Of a stretch of 64,000 nt of DNA, positions 45,901 through 55,705 are shown one piece after another. This stretch comes from Caenorhabditis elegans. Its lineage: Eukaryota > Nematoda > Chromadorea > Rhabditida > Rhabditidae. Within the stretch, counting starts at the first letter, position 1. Every line of letters begins with the position of its first letter. A program made the translations under genes and the position numbers. Location of the stretch: positions 4,092,001 through 4,156,000 of the forward strand of contig NC_003283.11 in the NCBI RefSeq assembly GCF_000002985.6, given 5' to 3'. The notes beneath the pieces are model-generated. The model was not told the DNA's origin. It saw only the letters and a list, made by a program, of their open reading frames with translations, and did no database searches.

Positions 45901-46801
45901 GACATTTTTATCAATACATTATATATTTCTAACTAACGAATTTCAGCAATTTATGTGATTGTTGGATTGGTAATTGTGATGGCCTCAATTGGTGTAGTGC
46001 TTACACTTCCCTTGATTCGAAATCATTTGAAAAAGCGGCAAAAAGGAAAAGAAGAGAAGCCAGTTGAGACAAGGTAGGTTTTCAATCGGTTTGAGTATAA
46101 TTTTGACAGAAAAAAATTAGTCAAATTGGAGACCTGTGTCAAAACGGGGTTCGTAAATTTACAACACGTTTTGCTCACTTAAAAATTTTTTGTTTAATTT
46201 GTATGAATTAATTTTTCAGCAGTGAATCTGAAAAAAAAATCTATCAACCAATCTATCGGGCTCAGGTTTGAATTTTTAGGCCTATGTTTTCAGGCTTAGT
46301 TGGAAAGCTGAAAAATGGTTTTAATTTAGTATTTTTAAGCTTAAATTTACCCTCCAAAATGGCTAAATATCATAGTTAATTTTTTTTCAAAAAATATTAA
46401 AAAATTTTTTTGCCAGTGGCAATTACTGAGTTTTTGCCACTTTTGCGGGAAATGTCACATTTTAAATTCCGAGGATTTTTTAATAAAACTTCTTAAAAAA
46501 ACAAAATAAACTTAATAAAACAGGATTTGAAAAAAAAAACAGCGTGTGCCTTTGAGCTAACATGTCAAAATCGCGCGAAATTACGACAGAAATTTAAAAA
46601 AATTGAAATAAAATAAGTGAGCAAAAAGTGTTGTGAATTTACTTGTCCGTCTTTGTAAATTCAAAATTTAAAATTAAAAAAAAATAAATCGTAATTTCTT
46701 TTAGATTCTCCAAATGGTTCGGCTGGCTAACAGTCGAGTACGTTGTGATGTTTGTCTTCCAACTCGCCAATCTCATCAACTTTATAATTCTGTTCATATG
46801 A
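42947..46801 (+). CDS. Cys-loop ligand-gated ion channel subunit (copy 1), 398 aa
   Basis: Membrane receptor subunit. Exons: 42947-43043, 43120-43215, 43267-43358, 44266-44420, 44472-44520, 44577-44642, 44692-44814, 45557-45757, 45803-45896, 45947-46073, 46705-46801 (1197 nt). Signal peptide near residues 8-24 (LKLYFTLCLLVIPNFLAQ); a second in-frame ATG at 42968 could also serve. The Cys-loop CQLDVYKFPLDRHEC has the canonical 13 residues between cysteines. M1 is NPGFYVTLVMVPAFFINFLS; M2 follows GEK as ITVGLTNIMAMTFILVILAQ; M4 ends the protein. The GEK border suggests cation permeability. No vicinal Cys pair is visible where alpha acetylcholine subunits have one, and the M3-M4 loop is only ~25 residues. 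Ligand unknown. Intron 3 and intron 7 contain repeats. AATAAA at 46841. Confidence 0.9.
43680..44113 (+). repeat. Dispersed element with TTTGCCGG satellite arms, in channel copy-1 intron 3
   Basis: 43680-43855 is an array of CGGCAAATTGGCAAATTGCC-like units. Then GACAGAAACACTTAAAACTG, the core also seen (inverted) at 9325-9345. A short second array at 44065-44113 closes it. Confidence 0.75.
45085..45525. repeat. Foldback repeat in channel copy-1 intron 7
   Basis: Left arm has TTTATTGCTTCATTAGATCC, AATGAAACTTCTTGAAAAC and CCTGAAATTAGTTAAAATTTG. The right arm holds their reverse complements (CAAATTGTAACTAATTTTAGG, GAAAACTTC-type block, GACAATTTCAAGTC). Same family as 51830-52425. Confidence 0.7.
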
Positions 46802-47017
46802 TTCTTATTCTACCTCAAATTCAATTCCCCCCCATTCTTCAATAAACTTTAGTCTTAAATAACATGTCTCTTGTTTGTCTCTAATAGGTCACACAGCTGT
46901 AACTGAATGCGTGGTGGCTCCGCCGAAATTCAATCCAGGTAGCAACTTCTCGAATAGTTTCTGATGTATGCATGTTTAAATGTGTCGAGCTTGAGGTCAA
47001 ATAATCATTTGTTTCAG

Positions 47018-47039
47018 GTTATTTGCGCTAGAGCCAATC
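47018..47039 (+). promoter_or_regulatory. Possible trans-splice acceptor before channel copy 2
   Basis: TTGTTTCAG ends at about 47018, 21 nt before the ATG and ~170 nt after the poly(A) signal of the upstream channel gene. This spacing allows, but does not prove, SL2-type operon processing. Confidence 0.4.
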
Positions 47040-50000
47040 ATGTCTAGAATATATTCGCTTTTATTTTATTTAATGGTCCCTCTCTGGAGCACTGATTCAC
47101 AGAGCATGACGTCAGAGCAAAGTGAGATAATTTATTTATTTTTTTATTTTCTGAGAAATTTGAAGGTGGAGTGCCAAAGCGCTAGTGCCAAAATGACCAA
47201 ATATCATAGTAAAAACATTCAAAAAAATTCCAAAAAAAGTTCGATAATTTTTTATTTTGTTTCAAAAATAACTATTCCGATTTTGCAAAAAGTGGCAAAA
47301 ACCCATTAATTGCCACTTTTTGATTGCCAATAGAATGATTTTAAAAAAATTTTCGAAGAGATTATTTTGCATTTAAAGCTCACCTGCCTATGTGCCTACC
47401 TACCGCCTAATTTATTTTGGCATAAGCTCCAATGTTTCTTGTTGCCGATTATCAATTTTCTCAGTTATCTGTTAAAATTACTAAAATCTGCAGGCACGTT
47501 TGTAGGCCTCCTTATAGACAGGTATTTAGGTTGGTAGGTAGGTAGGTACCATTAGGTATTTATTACACAAAAATCAAAAGATCTGAATTTTTCCAGTGGC
47601 AAACTACAAACGGTTCCTCGGCCACCAGGATCGACTCTTCGAGAAGCTCTTCAAATCATATGATCCTGGAATTAACGCAATTTATACATTACGTAAGCGA
47701 TGTGGTGTCAGGCTGCCCTATTTCGATGTGATCTACTATAAATGCGGGAATTTTCGCCCGAAAAAATGTGACGACAGCACAGTTCTAAGCATGCGAAATC
47801 AGTGCGTCTCTTCTCCCGCATTTTTTGTAGATCTATGTAGACCAAACCGAAATGAGACACCACGTGGATCTATAAATGTTTGTTTCAGATAGTGTACCAG
47901 AAACAAACGGAACAGTTCATCCGCCACGTTTTGAGATCACAATTCAACTGTCGATGATGAAGCTGGTGGAAGTTGTGGAGCCAGAGGAGAAGGCCACGTT
48001 TCTTTTTGATTATCGAGCGGTAATTTAACGAGCATTTTTAGGTGAAAACCAGCGATGTTTGATCTCTGAAAATTGCGGGAAATTTACTTCCCGCAATTTC
48101 TCGAGGTCAAACGGTGGAGGGGCCATCTTTCCTTCAAAATCTCAATTCATTATATTCTAGGATTGGTACGATACCCGCCTCTCCTGGGATCCGGAAGATT
48201 ACGGTGGCATCAATCACATTTACGTGCCGAGATCGAAAGTTTGGATACCGGAAACTACAATTGTTGACTGGTGTGAAATTGTCTAACGAAATACAAAAAA
48301 AAAATTAATCTTTAAAATAGTTTCAGCTCTGAAATAAAAGTTTTTGACAATGAGTACACGCGATATGCCTGGGTGAGTTGTTTTCCTCCGAATTAACGTG
48401 GTGTCAGAGTGTCTCATTTTGGATTGATCTACGTTGATCTACAAAAAATGCGGGAAAAGAGACGCAGAGTTCTCATCTGATTTTGCATGGTTAAGAACGT
48501 GCTGACGTCACAATTTTTGGGCAAAAAGTTCCCGCATTTTTTGTAGATCAAACCGTAATGGGACAGCCTGGCACTATGTGCGAATTTAGTATTAGAATTA
48601 TGAGAAAAAAATATATATATAGCTCCACTCAAACGGCTCCATTGGAATGTACATCGCTAGTGTCACCTCTGTTGTGTGCCAAATGGATGTAAGTTTTTTG
48701 GTCTATATTCTTGGAGCTCTACATTTTAATTTCCAGGTTTACAAATTCCCAATGGATACGCATACATGTAGTGTAAACTTCTTGTTCATGACGTATCAAC
48801 TGGAAGAGTTCACAATTGTTGGAAAAACTGGAACCCTGCCAAGACCTGTTGAACAATTGGTAGGCTTTTTGGCAAGTTTATCGGCAAATTGTCGATTTGC
48901 CGACTTGCCGGAAATTTGCGATTCCGGCAAATTATCGGTTTGCCGATTTGCCGGAAATTTGCGATTCCGGCAAATTGTCGGTTTGCCGATTTGCCTGAAG
49001 TTTTCAATTCTGGCAAATTGTCTGGTTGCCGATTTGCCGGAAACATTTTATTCCGGCAAAATGCAGGTTTGGCGATTTGCCAGAAATGTTCAATTCTGGC
49101 ATATTCCCGGTTTGCCGATTTGCCGCCGGAAATTTTCAATTCCGTAACTTCCCGGTTTGCCGATTCGCCAGAAATTTACCTAAATTCCGGCAAATTGCAG
49201 GTTTGCTGATTTGCCGGAAATTTTCAATTCCGGCATTTTGGAACATTCATAGGACACGTAAAATTTTTCCGATTAAAATTAAAATTCTGAAATTTCCAGA
49301 AAAAAAATATGCAAAACCAGAACATTTCTCGGCAAATCGCTAATTTGCCGGTTTGCCGATTTGCCGAAACTTTGCAATTCCGGCAATTTGCCGATTTGCC
49401 GATTTGCCGATTTGCCGGAAAAAATCAACATTTAAAGAACAAAATTTTCAGGGAAACGGCGAATGGCAGATGAAATCCATTCAAATCGCATTTGAACCAG
49501 TCGTTGATAATTTGACGTACCTGACTAAATTTGAAGCGACTTTTTCGAGAAACCCGGGATTCTACATAGTTCTTGTGATGATTCCCGCGTATTTCATTAA
49601 TGTTCTGTCAATTGTTGCTCTATTCATGGATATTAATAATCGATCGGAAAAGTTCACAGTTGGCATGACAAATATCATGTCGATGAGCTTTATCCTCGTG
49701 ATTTTAGCAGAGGATTTGCCGAAGACGAAAAATTTACCGATTTTGGGTGGGTTCACGCGCGTAGTGTCAGGCTGTCCCATTACGGTTTGATCTACAAAAA
49801 AATGCGGAATTTTTTCGCCCAAAAATGTGACGCCAGTACGTACTTAACCATGCAAAATCAATTGAAAACACCGCCTCTCTACCCCCTTTCGGTTTGATCT
49901 ACGTAGATCTACAAAAAATGCGGGAGTAGAGACGCAGAGTTCCCAACTGATTTCGTATGGTTAAGAACGTTCTGACGTCACATATTTTGGGCGAAAAAAT

Positions 50001-51120
50001 CCCGCGTTTTTTGTAGATCAAACCGTAATGGGACAGCGTGGCACCACGTGATGGGTTTTCTAGCAACGAATTTTCAAAACCAAGTTTCTTTCAGCAATCT
50101 ACACGGTCACAAGTTTAGCGATTATGTTGTGCTCGTTAACCGCCGTTGTGGCCCTACCAAAGCTTAAAGCCTACTATGCGAACCGATCATTGGCGCGGGG
50201 AGAGAAAATTCCGAAAAATGATGAAGTACCAAGGACTTTGTAAGTATTTCCCGTTATTATTATAATACTATTACGCACGTGGTGTCCAGTGCCAAACCGT
50301 CCCATTTTGGTGTGATCTACAAAAAATGCGGGAATTTCTTGCAGAGAAAAATGTGAAAATGTGACGTCAGCACGCTCTTAACCATACGAAATCGTCTAAA
50401 TTCCCGCTTTTTCGGTAGATCACACCTTTGGCACCACGTTGTATTACCGGTACAGAGAGTGTAGATAGTTGAAGAGACCCAGACATCCCGGGGCCCTAGG
50501 GGCGGGGCGCGGGAAGAGACGCTTTATGTCGATTTACGAAATGATGATAACGAGGAAAACTCTGTAAATCGACACAAATCGTATCTTCCCGCGCCCCGCC
50601 CCTTGGCTCCCGGGACGTCTGCGTCTCGTCAACTAGCTACACTCTGTACCGGTAATATTACGGGAACAAAAATTATGAAAATGTGTATTGCACAAGATAT
50701 CTGACGCGCAAAATATCTCGTAGCGAAAACTACAGTAATCCCTTGAATGACTACTGTAGCAGTGGTGTCGATTTACGCAGCTCGTTATTCGAAATTAATT
50801 TCTTTTCGAATTTTGACAGCGAAATTTAATTTTTCATCAATAAATAGGAAATGAACACAAAATCGGACCAGCGCTACAGTAGTCATTTAAAGGATTACTG
50901 TAGTTTTCGCTATGAGTTTTCGCTATATTTTGCGCGTCAAATATGTTGCGCAGTACGATTTCTCAAAATTTTGTGTTACCGTAATAATTAGTGTTTTTTT
51001 CTCAAAAAATATCAATATTTCAGCTGGGAACGAATAAAGTTCTATTTCAAAGTGGAGTACGTCTTTATGTTGGTCTTCCAAATTGCAAACTTTGTCAATT
51101 TTATCATTATTTTCACCTGA
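47040..51120 (+). CDS. Cys-loop ligand-gated ion channel subunit (copy 2), 396 aa
   Basis: Exons: 47040-47121, 47597-47692, 47889-48019, 48161-48270, 48327-48372, 48623-48688, 48737-48859, 49452-49746, 50095-50239, 51024-51120 (1191 nt). Signal peptide MSRIYSLLFYLMVPLWSTD. Cys-loop CQMDVYKFPMDTHTC; M1 NPGFYIVLVMIPAYFINVLS; M2 after SEK is FTVGMTNIMSMSFILVILAE. Paralogue of the gene just upstream: many exon boundaries coincide. This copy has an extra intron after FLFDYRA, but lacks the intron before VEPEEK and the one between M1 and M2. Again there is no vicinal Cys pair. Introns 2, 5, 8 and 9 are largely foldback or satellite repeats. AATAAA at 51139. Confidence 0.9.
47699..47866. repeat. Palindromic CACGTG-ended element in channel copy-2 intron 2
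   Basis: Starts GATGTGGTGTCAGGCTGCCC, ends GAGACACCACGTG. Arms carry AAATGCGGGAATTTT / CCGCATTTTTTGTAGATC. The central TGACG site is degraded (TGACGACA). Confidence 0.8.
48396..48580. repeat. Palindromic element in channel copy-2 intron 5
   Basis: AACGTGGTGTCAGAGTGTC at one end and GCCTGGCACTATGTG at the other. Centre contains GCTGACGTCACAATT. It makes up most of a 250-nt intron. Confidence 0.8.
48870..49432 (+). repeat. TTTGCCGG satellite element in channel copy-2 intron 8
   Basis: Tandem units of TTTGCCGATTTGCCGGAAA with TTCAATTCCGGCAAATTG, ~40 bp per double unit, interrupted at 49240-49320 by the GGAACATTCATAGGACACG core shared with 43920-44020. Confidence 0.8.
49754..50050. repeat. Two adjoining or nested palindromic elements in channel copy-2 intron 9
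   Basis: A first partial copy (GTAGTGTCAGGCTGTCCCATT ...) runs directly into a complete arm pair ending GGCACCACGTG. Two CGGTTTGATCTAC starts are present but only one closing end. They suggest insertion of one copy into another. Central CTGACGTCAC at ~49975. Confidence 0.7.
50276..50440. repeat. Palindromic CACGTG-ended element in channel copy-2 last intron
   Basis: CACGTGGTGTCCAGTGCCAAAC at one end and TTTGGCACCACGT at the other, with GTGACGTCAGCACG centrally. Confidence 0.8.
50444..50656. repeat. GC-rich foldback element in channel copy-2 last intron
   Basis: ATTACCGGTACAGAGAGTGTAG at the left, CTACACTCTGTACCGGTAAT at the right; inner arms GGGGCGGGGCGCGGGAAGA / CTTCCCGCGCCCCGCCCC. No relation to the CACGTG family. 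Confidence 0.8.
50656..50988. repeat. Foldback element with ACTACAGTAAT / CTACAGTAGTCATTTAA arms
   Basis: Ends ATTACGGGAACA / TGTTACCGTAAT. Arms carry CGAAAACTACAGTAAT, AATGACTACTGTAG and GTGTCGATTTACG with their inverted copies. A second copy is at 56616-56955. Confidence 0.8.
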
Positions 51121-51829
51121 TAAGCCGCCGCTGTCGAATAAACTTTTTTGATAAGACCACCGAATTCTGAATGTTTTCCCACATAATTTACACGATTTAT
51201 TGATTTTTTCTCCGATTTTCTGGGCCTAAATTCGTATAAATATTGTTTCCAAAAACCTTTTTATTTATCATGTGACCAGCTTTATTGGATGTGTGTGGCA
51301 GCGAGACAGCGCGCGTTTCGCAGAGACGCAGAGATTCGAGAGTTCAATGGAGCGCGCTTTCACCCTTTTGTTTTTATCATTTTCAATGTTGATTTTGCCC
51401 ATTTTTACCTGTTTGTTCTTTGTATTTTCGTTTTTTTAAAGGCAATTTGGAGTTCTAAAATGAATTTTAAAGATTTTTAAAAATTAAAATTCAATGAAAA
51501 CGCAGAAAAAACATGAAAATTTAGCTGGAATACTTAATTCTCTCACTTTTTCCACATTTCATGCCATTTGAAAGTAATTTTGCGTTTTTGAACGCACTTT
51601 TTCGCTAAAATTAATTAAATGTTTTAAAATCCGCATTCAGGAAAGAATGCACTCATCAACCGTAATTTCCGCTAGAAAATTGAAAAATCCGGGTTTTTTT
51701 GCTGTTATTAGCTGAAAATAAGCCCAAAGTGGTTTATTTTGTTTAAAAATATAATTTACGACTGCTGAAACACGGAAAAGATAGCAAAATTTAAAGATTT
51801 TAGCCGAAATTTTTTTTTTTCGATTTTTG

Positions 51830-52425
51830 AACCGCCATAAAAAATTTGTGGGGTTTTTGAAAAATCTAATTACGAAATTCTCCTTTAAAGATTGTGCAGT
51901 CGAATTTTTATTGCTTTATTTGATCCAAAATTGTCTGAAAAAGCCGAATTTCAAAATGAAACTTCTTGAAAACTTCTCAAAAACTGGCCTAAAATTAGTT
52001 AAAATTTGAAATTTGACTTGTCAGCGGCTGGGAGCTATTTTTTTTGAAATCACCGTCAAATTGTGGGTTTACAATTTAATTATCGTGCGTTTTCAACTCG
52101 ATTTAGGTATTTTAAAGTCGATGAACGGCGAGATTTTTTTAAAAAATTTCACCAAATCTCGCTTTAAAATACCTAAATCGAGTCGAAAACGCAATTACAT
52201 TGTATACTCAAAATTTGACGGTGATTTCAAAAAAAATGGTTTCAGCCGCTGACAAGTCAAATTTCAAATTTTAACTAATTTTAGGCCATTTTTTGAGCCG
52301 TCATAAATTTTTTTGAGAAGTTTTCAAGAAGTTTCATTTTGAAATTCGGCTTTTTCAGACAATTTTGAGTCTAATCAAGCAATAAAAATTCGACTAAATA
52401 CGCCACCTTTAAATAGTGATTTTTT
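51830..52425. repeat. Large (~600 bp) foldback repeat
   Basis: The centre is near 52140. Left arm contains GTGCAGTCGAATTTTTATTGC, AATTTCAAAATGAAACTTC, CTCGATTTAGGTATTTTAAAG; the right arm has AAAATACCTAAATCGAGTC, GAAGTTTCATTTTGAAATTC and CAATAAAAATTCGAC. The surrounding gap (51121-52518) shows no gene. Confidence 0.8.
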
Positions 52426-52518
52426 TTTCAATTTTGAGCGATTTTTACTACTCGTAAATGGATTTAATTTCTATTTTCCCCCTAAATACCTTCAATTTTT
52501 CCAGATTCATCTCTAAAC

Positions 52519-55264
52519 ATGGATGGTATTTTCCGCCTATTCTGTGGATGCTGCGGAATACAAGGCGAAGAAGAGCCGCCATACTCACAGCTCCGCCACG
52601 ATTCGGTCACCCCGATTCGTGATCCACCACTCCAGCAGGGAAATCGCCAGGCGACGAATGGAGCACATCAGCATAATCCTCTTCAGCATCAAGGATTCGT
52701 GAATCCGGTTCACGAATAGTATGTTTTATCCGGCCAAAATCGTTGCAACTCTTGAGAAAGTTACAGTAATTACGACGCCACCGATGGGCCGAACATGTAT
52801 CCATCGGACCATCATGGAATGCATTCGGACTCGGCGTCACCACCATCCGGTGATTTTGATGAGGAGATCGTTGAGGATGAGGGCCGTGAAAAGGAGCAGC
52901 TTGACAATATTGTCGAGAGCACGCAGCACGTATGGAATTTTTTTTCCCGGCAAATGCTCAAAACTGGCCAAATCCGGAGTTTTAAGCTAGAATTTGACCT
53001 GTTTTCGGAAATTTTCAGTATGGTTCATCACGAAAATCAGTAGTTTTGGGCGTTTTGATGTTGGAAAATTGAAAAAAAAAGAAAATCATAAATTTCTTGA
53101 TAATCCAATTTTTGATCTAAAATTGATATACTTGATATAACGTAGAAAAAAAGTTGTTCTATCTAAAAAATAACGTTAATTTTTGTTGAAAAGCTTGAAA
53201 AATACCTCAAATCGGCACTATTTTAGGTCTTTTCAAGCGTTTCAACAAAAATTATCGTTATTTTTGGATCGAACAACCTGTTTTCCGCATTTCTATATCA
53301 ATTTTAGAACAAAAAATTGGATTATCATGTCGAAATCAGCCATTTTTGTGCAGTTCCTGGAAAAAGCTGCATAACCGAATATATGTGAAAAATATATAAT
53401 CTTCCAAAATTAAAACGCCTAAACCTACCGAAATTCGTAATGAACCATACTGAACGTACTGAAAATTTCTCAAAAAAAGCCATATTGGTTCAAAATTTCG
53501 AAAAAAAACGTCAAATTCTAGCTTAAAACTCCAATTTTGGTCACTTTTTTCGTCTCGCAGCAGTCCGAAGTTGACTTTTTTTTAGAAATCCCGTTATTTC
53601 ATTGATTAAAGTTAATTTTATTAATTTTTCAGCTTAATCAACATAATATATATATATTTCAAAAAAGTAAACTTCGGACTGTTGCGACACGGAAAAGTGG
53701 CCAAAATTGGACTTTTAAGCTAGAATTGGCCATTTTTCCGAAATTTTCACCACAAAATTTGGTAGCTCTGGCCGTTTTGGGTCTAAATAACCAAAAAAAA
53801 ACCTAACAATAATTAATTTTAAAAATCAATATTACAGAGCATCATCGCTGTTGGACAAACCGACGTTGATGGTGTTATCATGCCGGATACACAATACCGC
53901 GAGAAGGCATATCGGGCGAAAGTTCAAAAGATGGCGTGTGCTCCACCGTCGGTTATTCATTACACTACAAGTAACTCTGCAGATTTTCAGAAAAAAAACA
54001 TTATTTTTTCAATTTTCAGTTTATGATTTCGAGTTTGAGCCGACACAGACGCCGATCCAAGTTCCCATCAGATATGACGAGATATCTGCAACAATAGAGC
54101 CGTCGCCAATCGAGCGGATGCCATTCTCGGCTCCGGATTTCAATCAGTTGAAGCTTGCAAGAACTATGGGCGCCAAGAATCCACAATTCCTTGTCGAGCA
54201 TCCAGATCTGAAGTCTGCTGGAAGATCTCAGGGAATCACCAGTTCCATGAAGGCGAAGGTTATTATTTTTGTATGCTCTGCCGAGCATAAAAAAGGCCTA
54301 AAAATGAAGTGAAACTCCTGCGTAGACTTGCGTGGTCTTGCATAGAAATCTAGGATTCTTGCCAGAATCTTGCGTAGCTTTTCGGCCGGAAGTTTTCAGT
54401 TTTGGGCAAATTGCATGTTTTCCGATTTGCCGGAAAATTTAATTTTTGCCAAATTGCCGTTTTGCCGGAAATTTTTTTTTTTGGTAAATTGCTGTTTTGC
54501 CGGAAATTTTCTTTTTTCGTAAATTGCCGGTTTACCAATTTGCCAGAAATTCTCATTTTCGGTAAGTTTCCGATTTGCCGGAAATGTTCATTTTCGGCAA
54601 ATAGATGTTTTGCCAATTTCCCAGAAATTTTCATTTTCGGCAAACTGCCGATTTGCCAGAAATTTTCATTTTTGCCAAATTGCTGTTTGTCGATTTACCG
54701 GAAATTTTCATTTTTGGCAAGTTGCCGGTTTGCCAGAAATTTTCATTTTTGGCAAATTGTCGATTTGCCGGAAATTTTCATTTCTGGCAAATTGCCGATT
54801 TGCCGGTTGGCCGGAAACTGTCATTTACGGCAGGTTGCCGATTTGCCGGAAATGTTCATTTTTGGCAAATTATCGATTTTCCGGACTTTTTTCATTTTTG
54901 GCAATTGCCAGAAATTATCAATTTTGAAAAATTGCCGATTTGCGGGAAATTTTCATTTTTGGCGAATTGCCGGTTTGTCAATTTGCCATATATTCTTATT
55001 TTCGGCAAATTGTCATTTGGAAAATTGCCAGTTTGCCAATTTGCCGGAAATTTTCATTTTTGGCAAATTGCCGATTTGCCGGAAATTTTATTTTCTTTCC
55101 ATTTTCACGGATCGGCAATTCAATTTCAAAAGTACAAGTTTTCATAATTTAGATTTAAAATTTTAAAAAATTTCCAGGTAACTCAAGTCCTCGACGAAGT
55201 TCACCAAGGTGTCGTTGGAGTTGAAGTGGAACCACGCGATCTGATTGTCAGCATGGATTTCTGA
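52519..55264 (+). CDS. Probable LAMTOR1/p18 homologue (Ragulator lysosomal anchor), 273 aa
   Basis: Exons: 52519-52718, 52767-52929, 53838-53970, 54020-54258, 55178-55264 (822 nt). LAMTOR1 tethers the Ragulator-Rag complex to lysosomes through N-terminal lipidation. Here the N-terminus is MDGIFRLFCGCCG, cysteine-rich like MGCC of p18, but with Asp not Gly at position 2, so myristoylation would not be expected; palmitoylation could be. Residues ~105-145 (EQLDNIVESTQHSIIAVGQT then QYREKAYRAKVQKM) match the family's Glu-Gln ... Ile-Ile ... Tyr-x3-Ala pattern; the end (KVTQVLDEVHQ, DLIVSMDF) matches its last helix and tail. It is much longer than the ~161-aa human protein because of an N-terminal Gln/His/Pro-rich stretch and a ~75-aa middle insertion. 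An acceptor CAATTTTTCCAG lies 14 nt before the ATG. The family call is inference from memory. Confidence 0.65.
52955..53565. repeat. Foldback repeat in intron 2 of the LAMTOR1-like gene
   Basis: GGAGTTTTAAGCTAGAATTTGA and CAGTATGGTTCATCACGAA at the left; GTAATGAACCATACTGAACG and CAAATTCTAGCTTAAAACTCC at the right, centred near 53260. A partial extra arm repeats at 53565-53800 (AAACTTCGGACTG / CAGTCCGAAGTTGAC). Confidence 0.75.
54400..55110 (+). repeat. TTTGCCGGAAATTTTCATTTTTGG satellite in intron 4 of the LAMTOR1-like gene
   Basis: About 20 degenerate units of GCCGATTTGCCGGAAA plus TTTTCATTTTTGGCAAATT. A 254-codon frame runs through it, but it spans a normal intron with GT and TTTCCAG borders and encodes only the repeat translation. 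Confidence 0.85.
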
Positions 55265-55705
55265 ATATCTGACCAACTTCCCCATCTCTCGTGTGATGAT
55301 GATAACCCGATAACTTATCAAAAATGAATACAAGTACCCCCGCCCAAAAAATTAATTTTTTCCAATTTCCAGTGTTTCGTGTATCTTATCGTTATTCTTT
55401 TCCCAGTCTCTCGCGTCGCCCAAACATTTTTTTCCAATTTTCACCAAAAATTTAAATTTTTTTCTTCCCCCGTTTTTCTATGTATGCTATGTTAGTTCCG
55501 CCCGTCCCCAAGCCCAAGCCAATCCAAGAGAACTTGTCAAAAATTGCAACAAAAAAAATGACTTCTTATTGAAATTCAATTGTATATATATATATAGGAA
55601 ATATGTACCAGTAGATTCGGGGAGTTTATGGTTTTTTTGTGAAGAGGGGAGAAATTGTTTCAGATATGTCAAACGATATACGATTTTTGGCGGCGGCGGT
55701 GGTGA

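Noticed and set aside
54402-55166. 254-codon open frame and overlapping ones
   Set aside because: Lies within a well-bordered intron of the LAMTOR1-like gene and encodes only satellite units.
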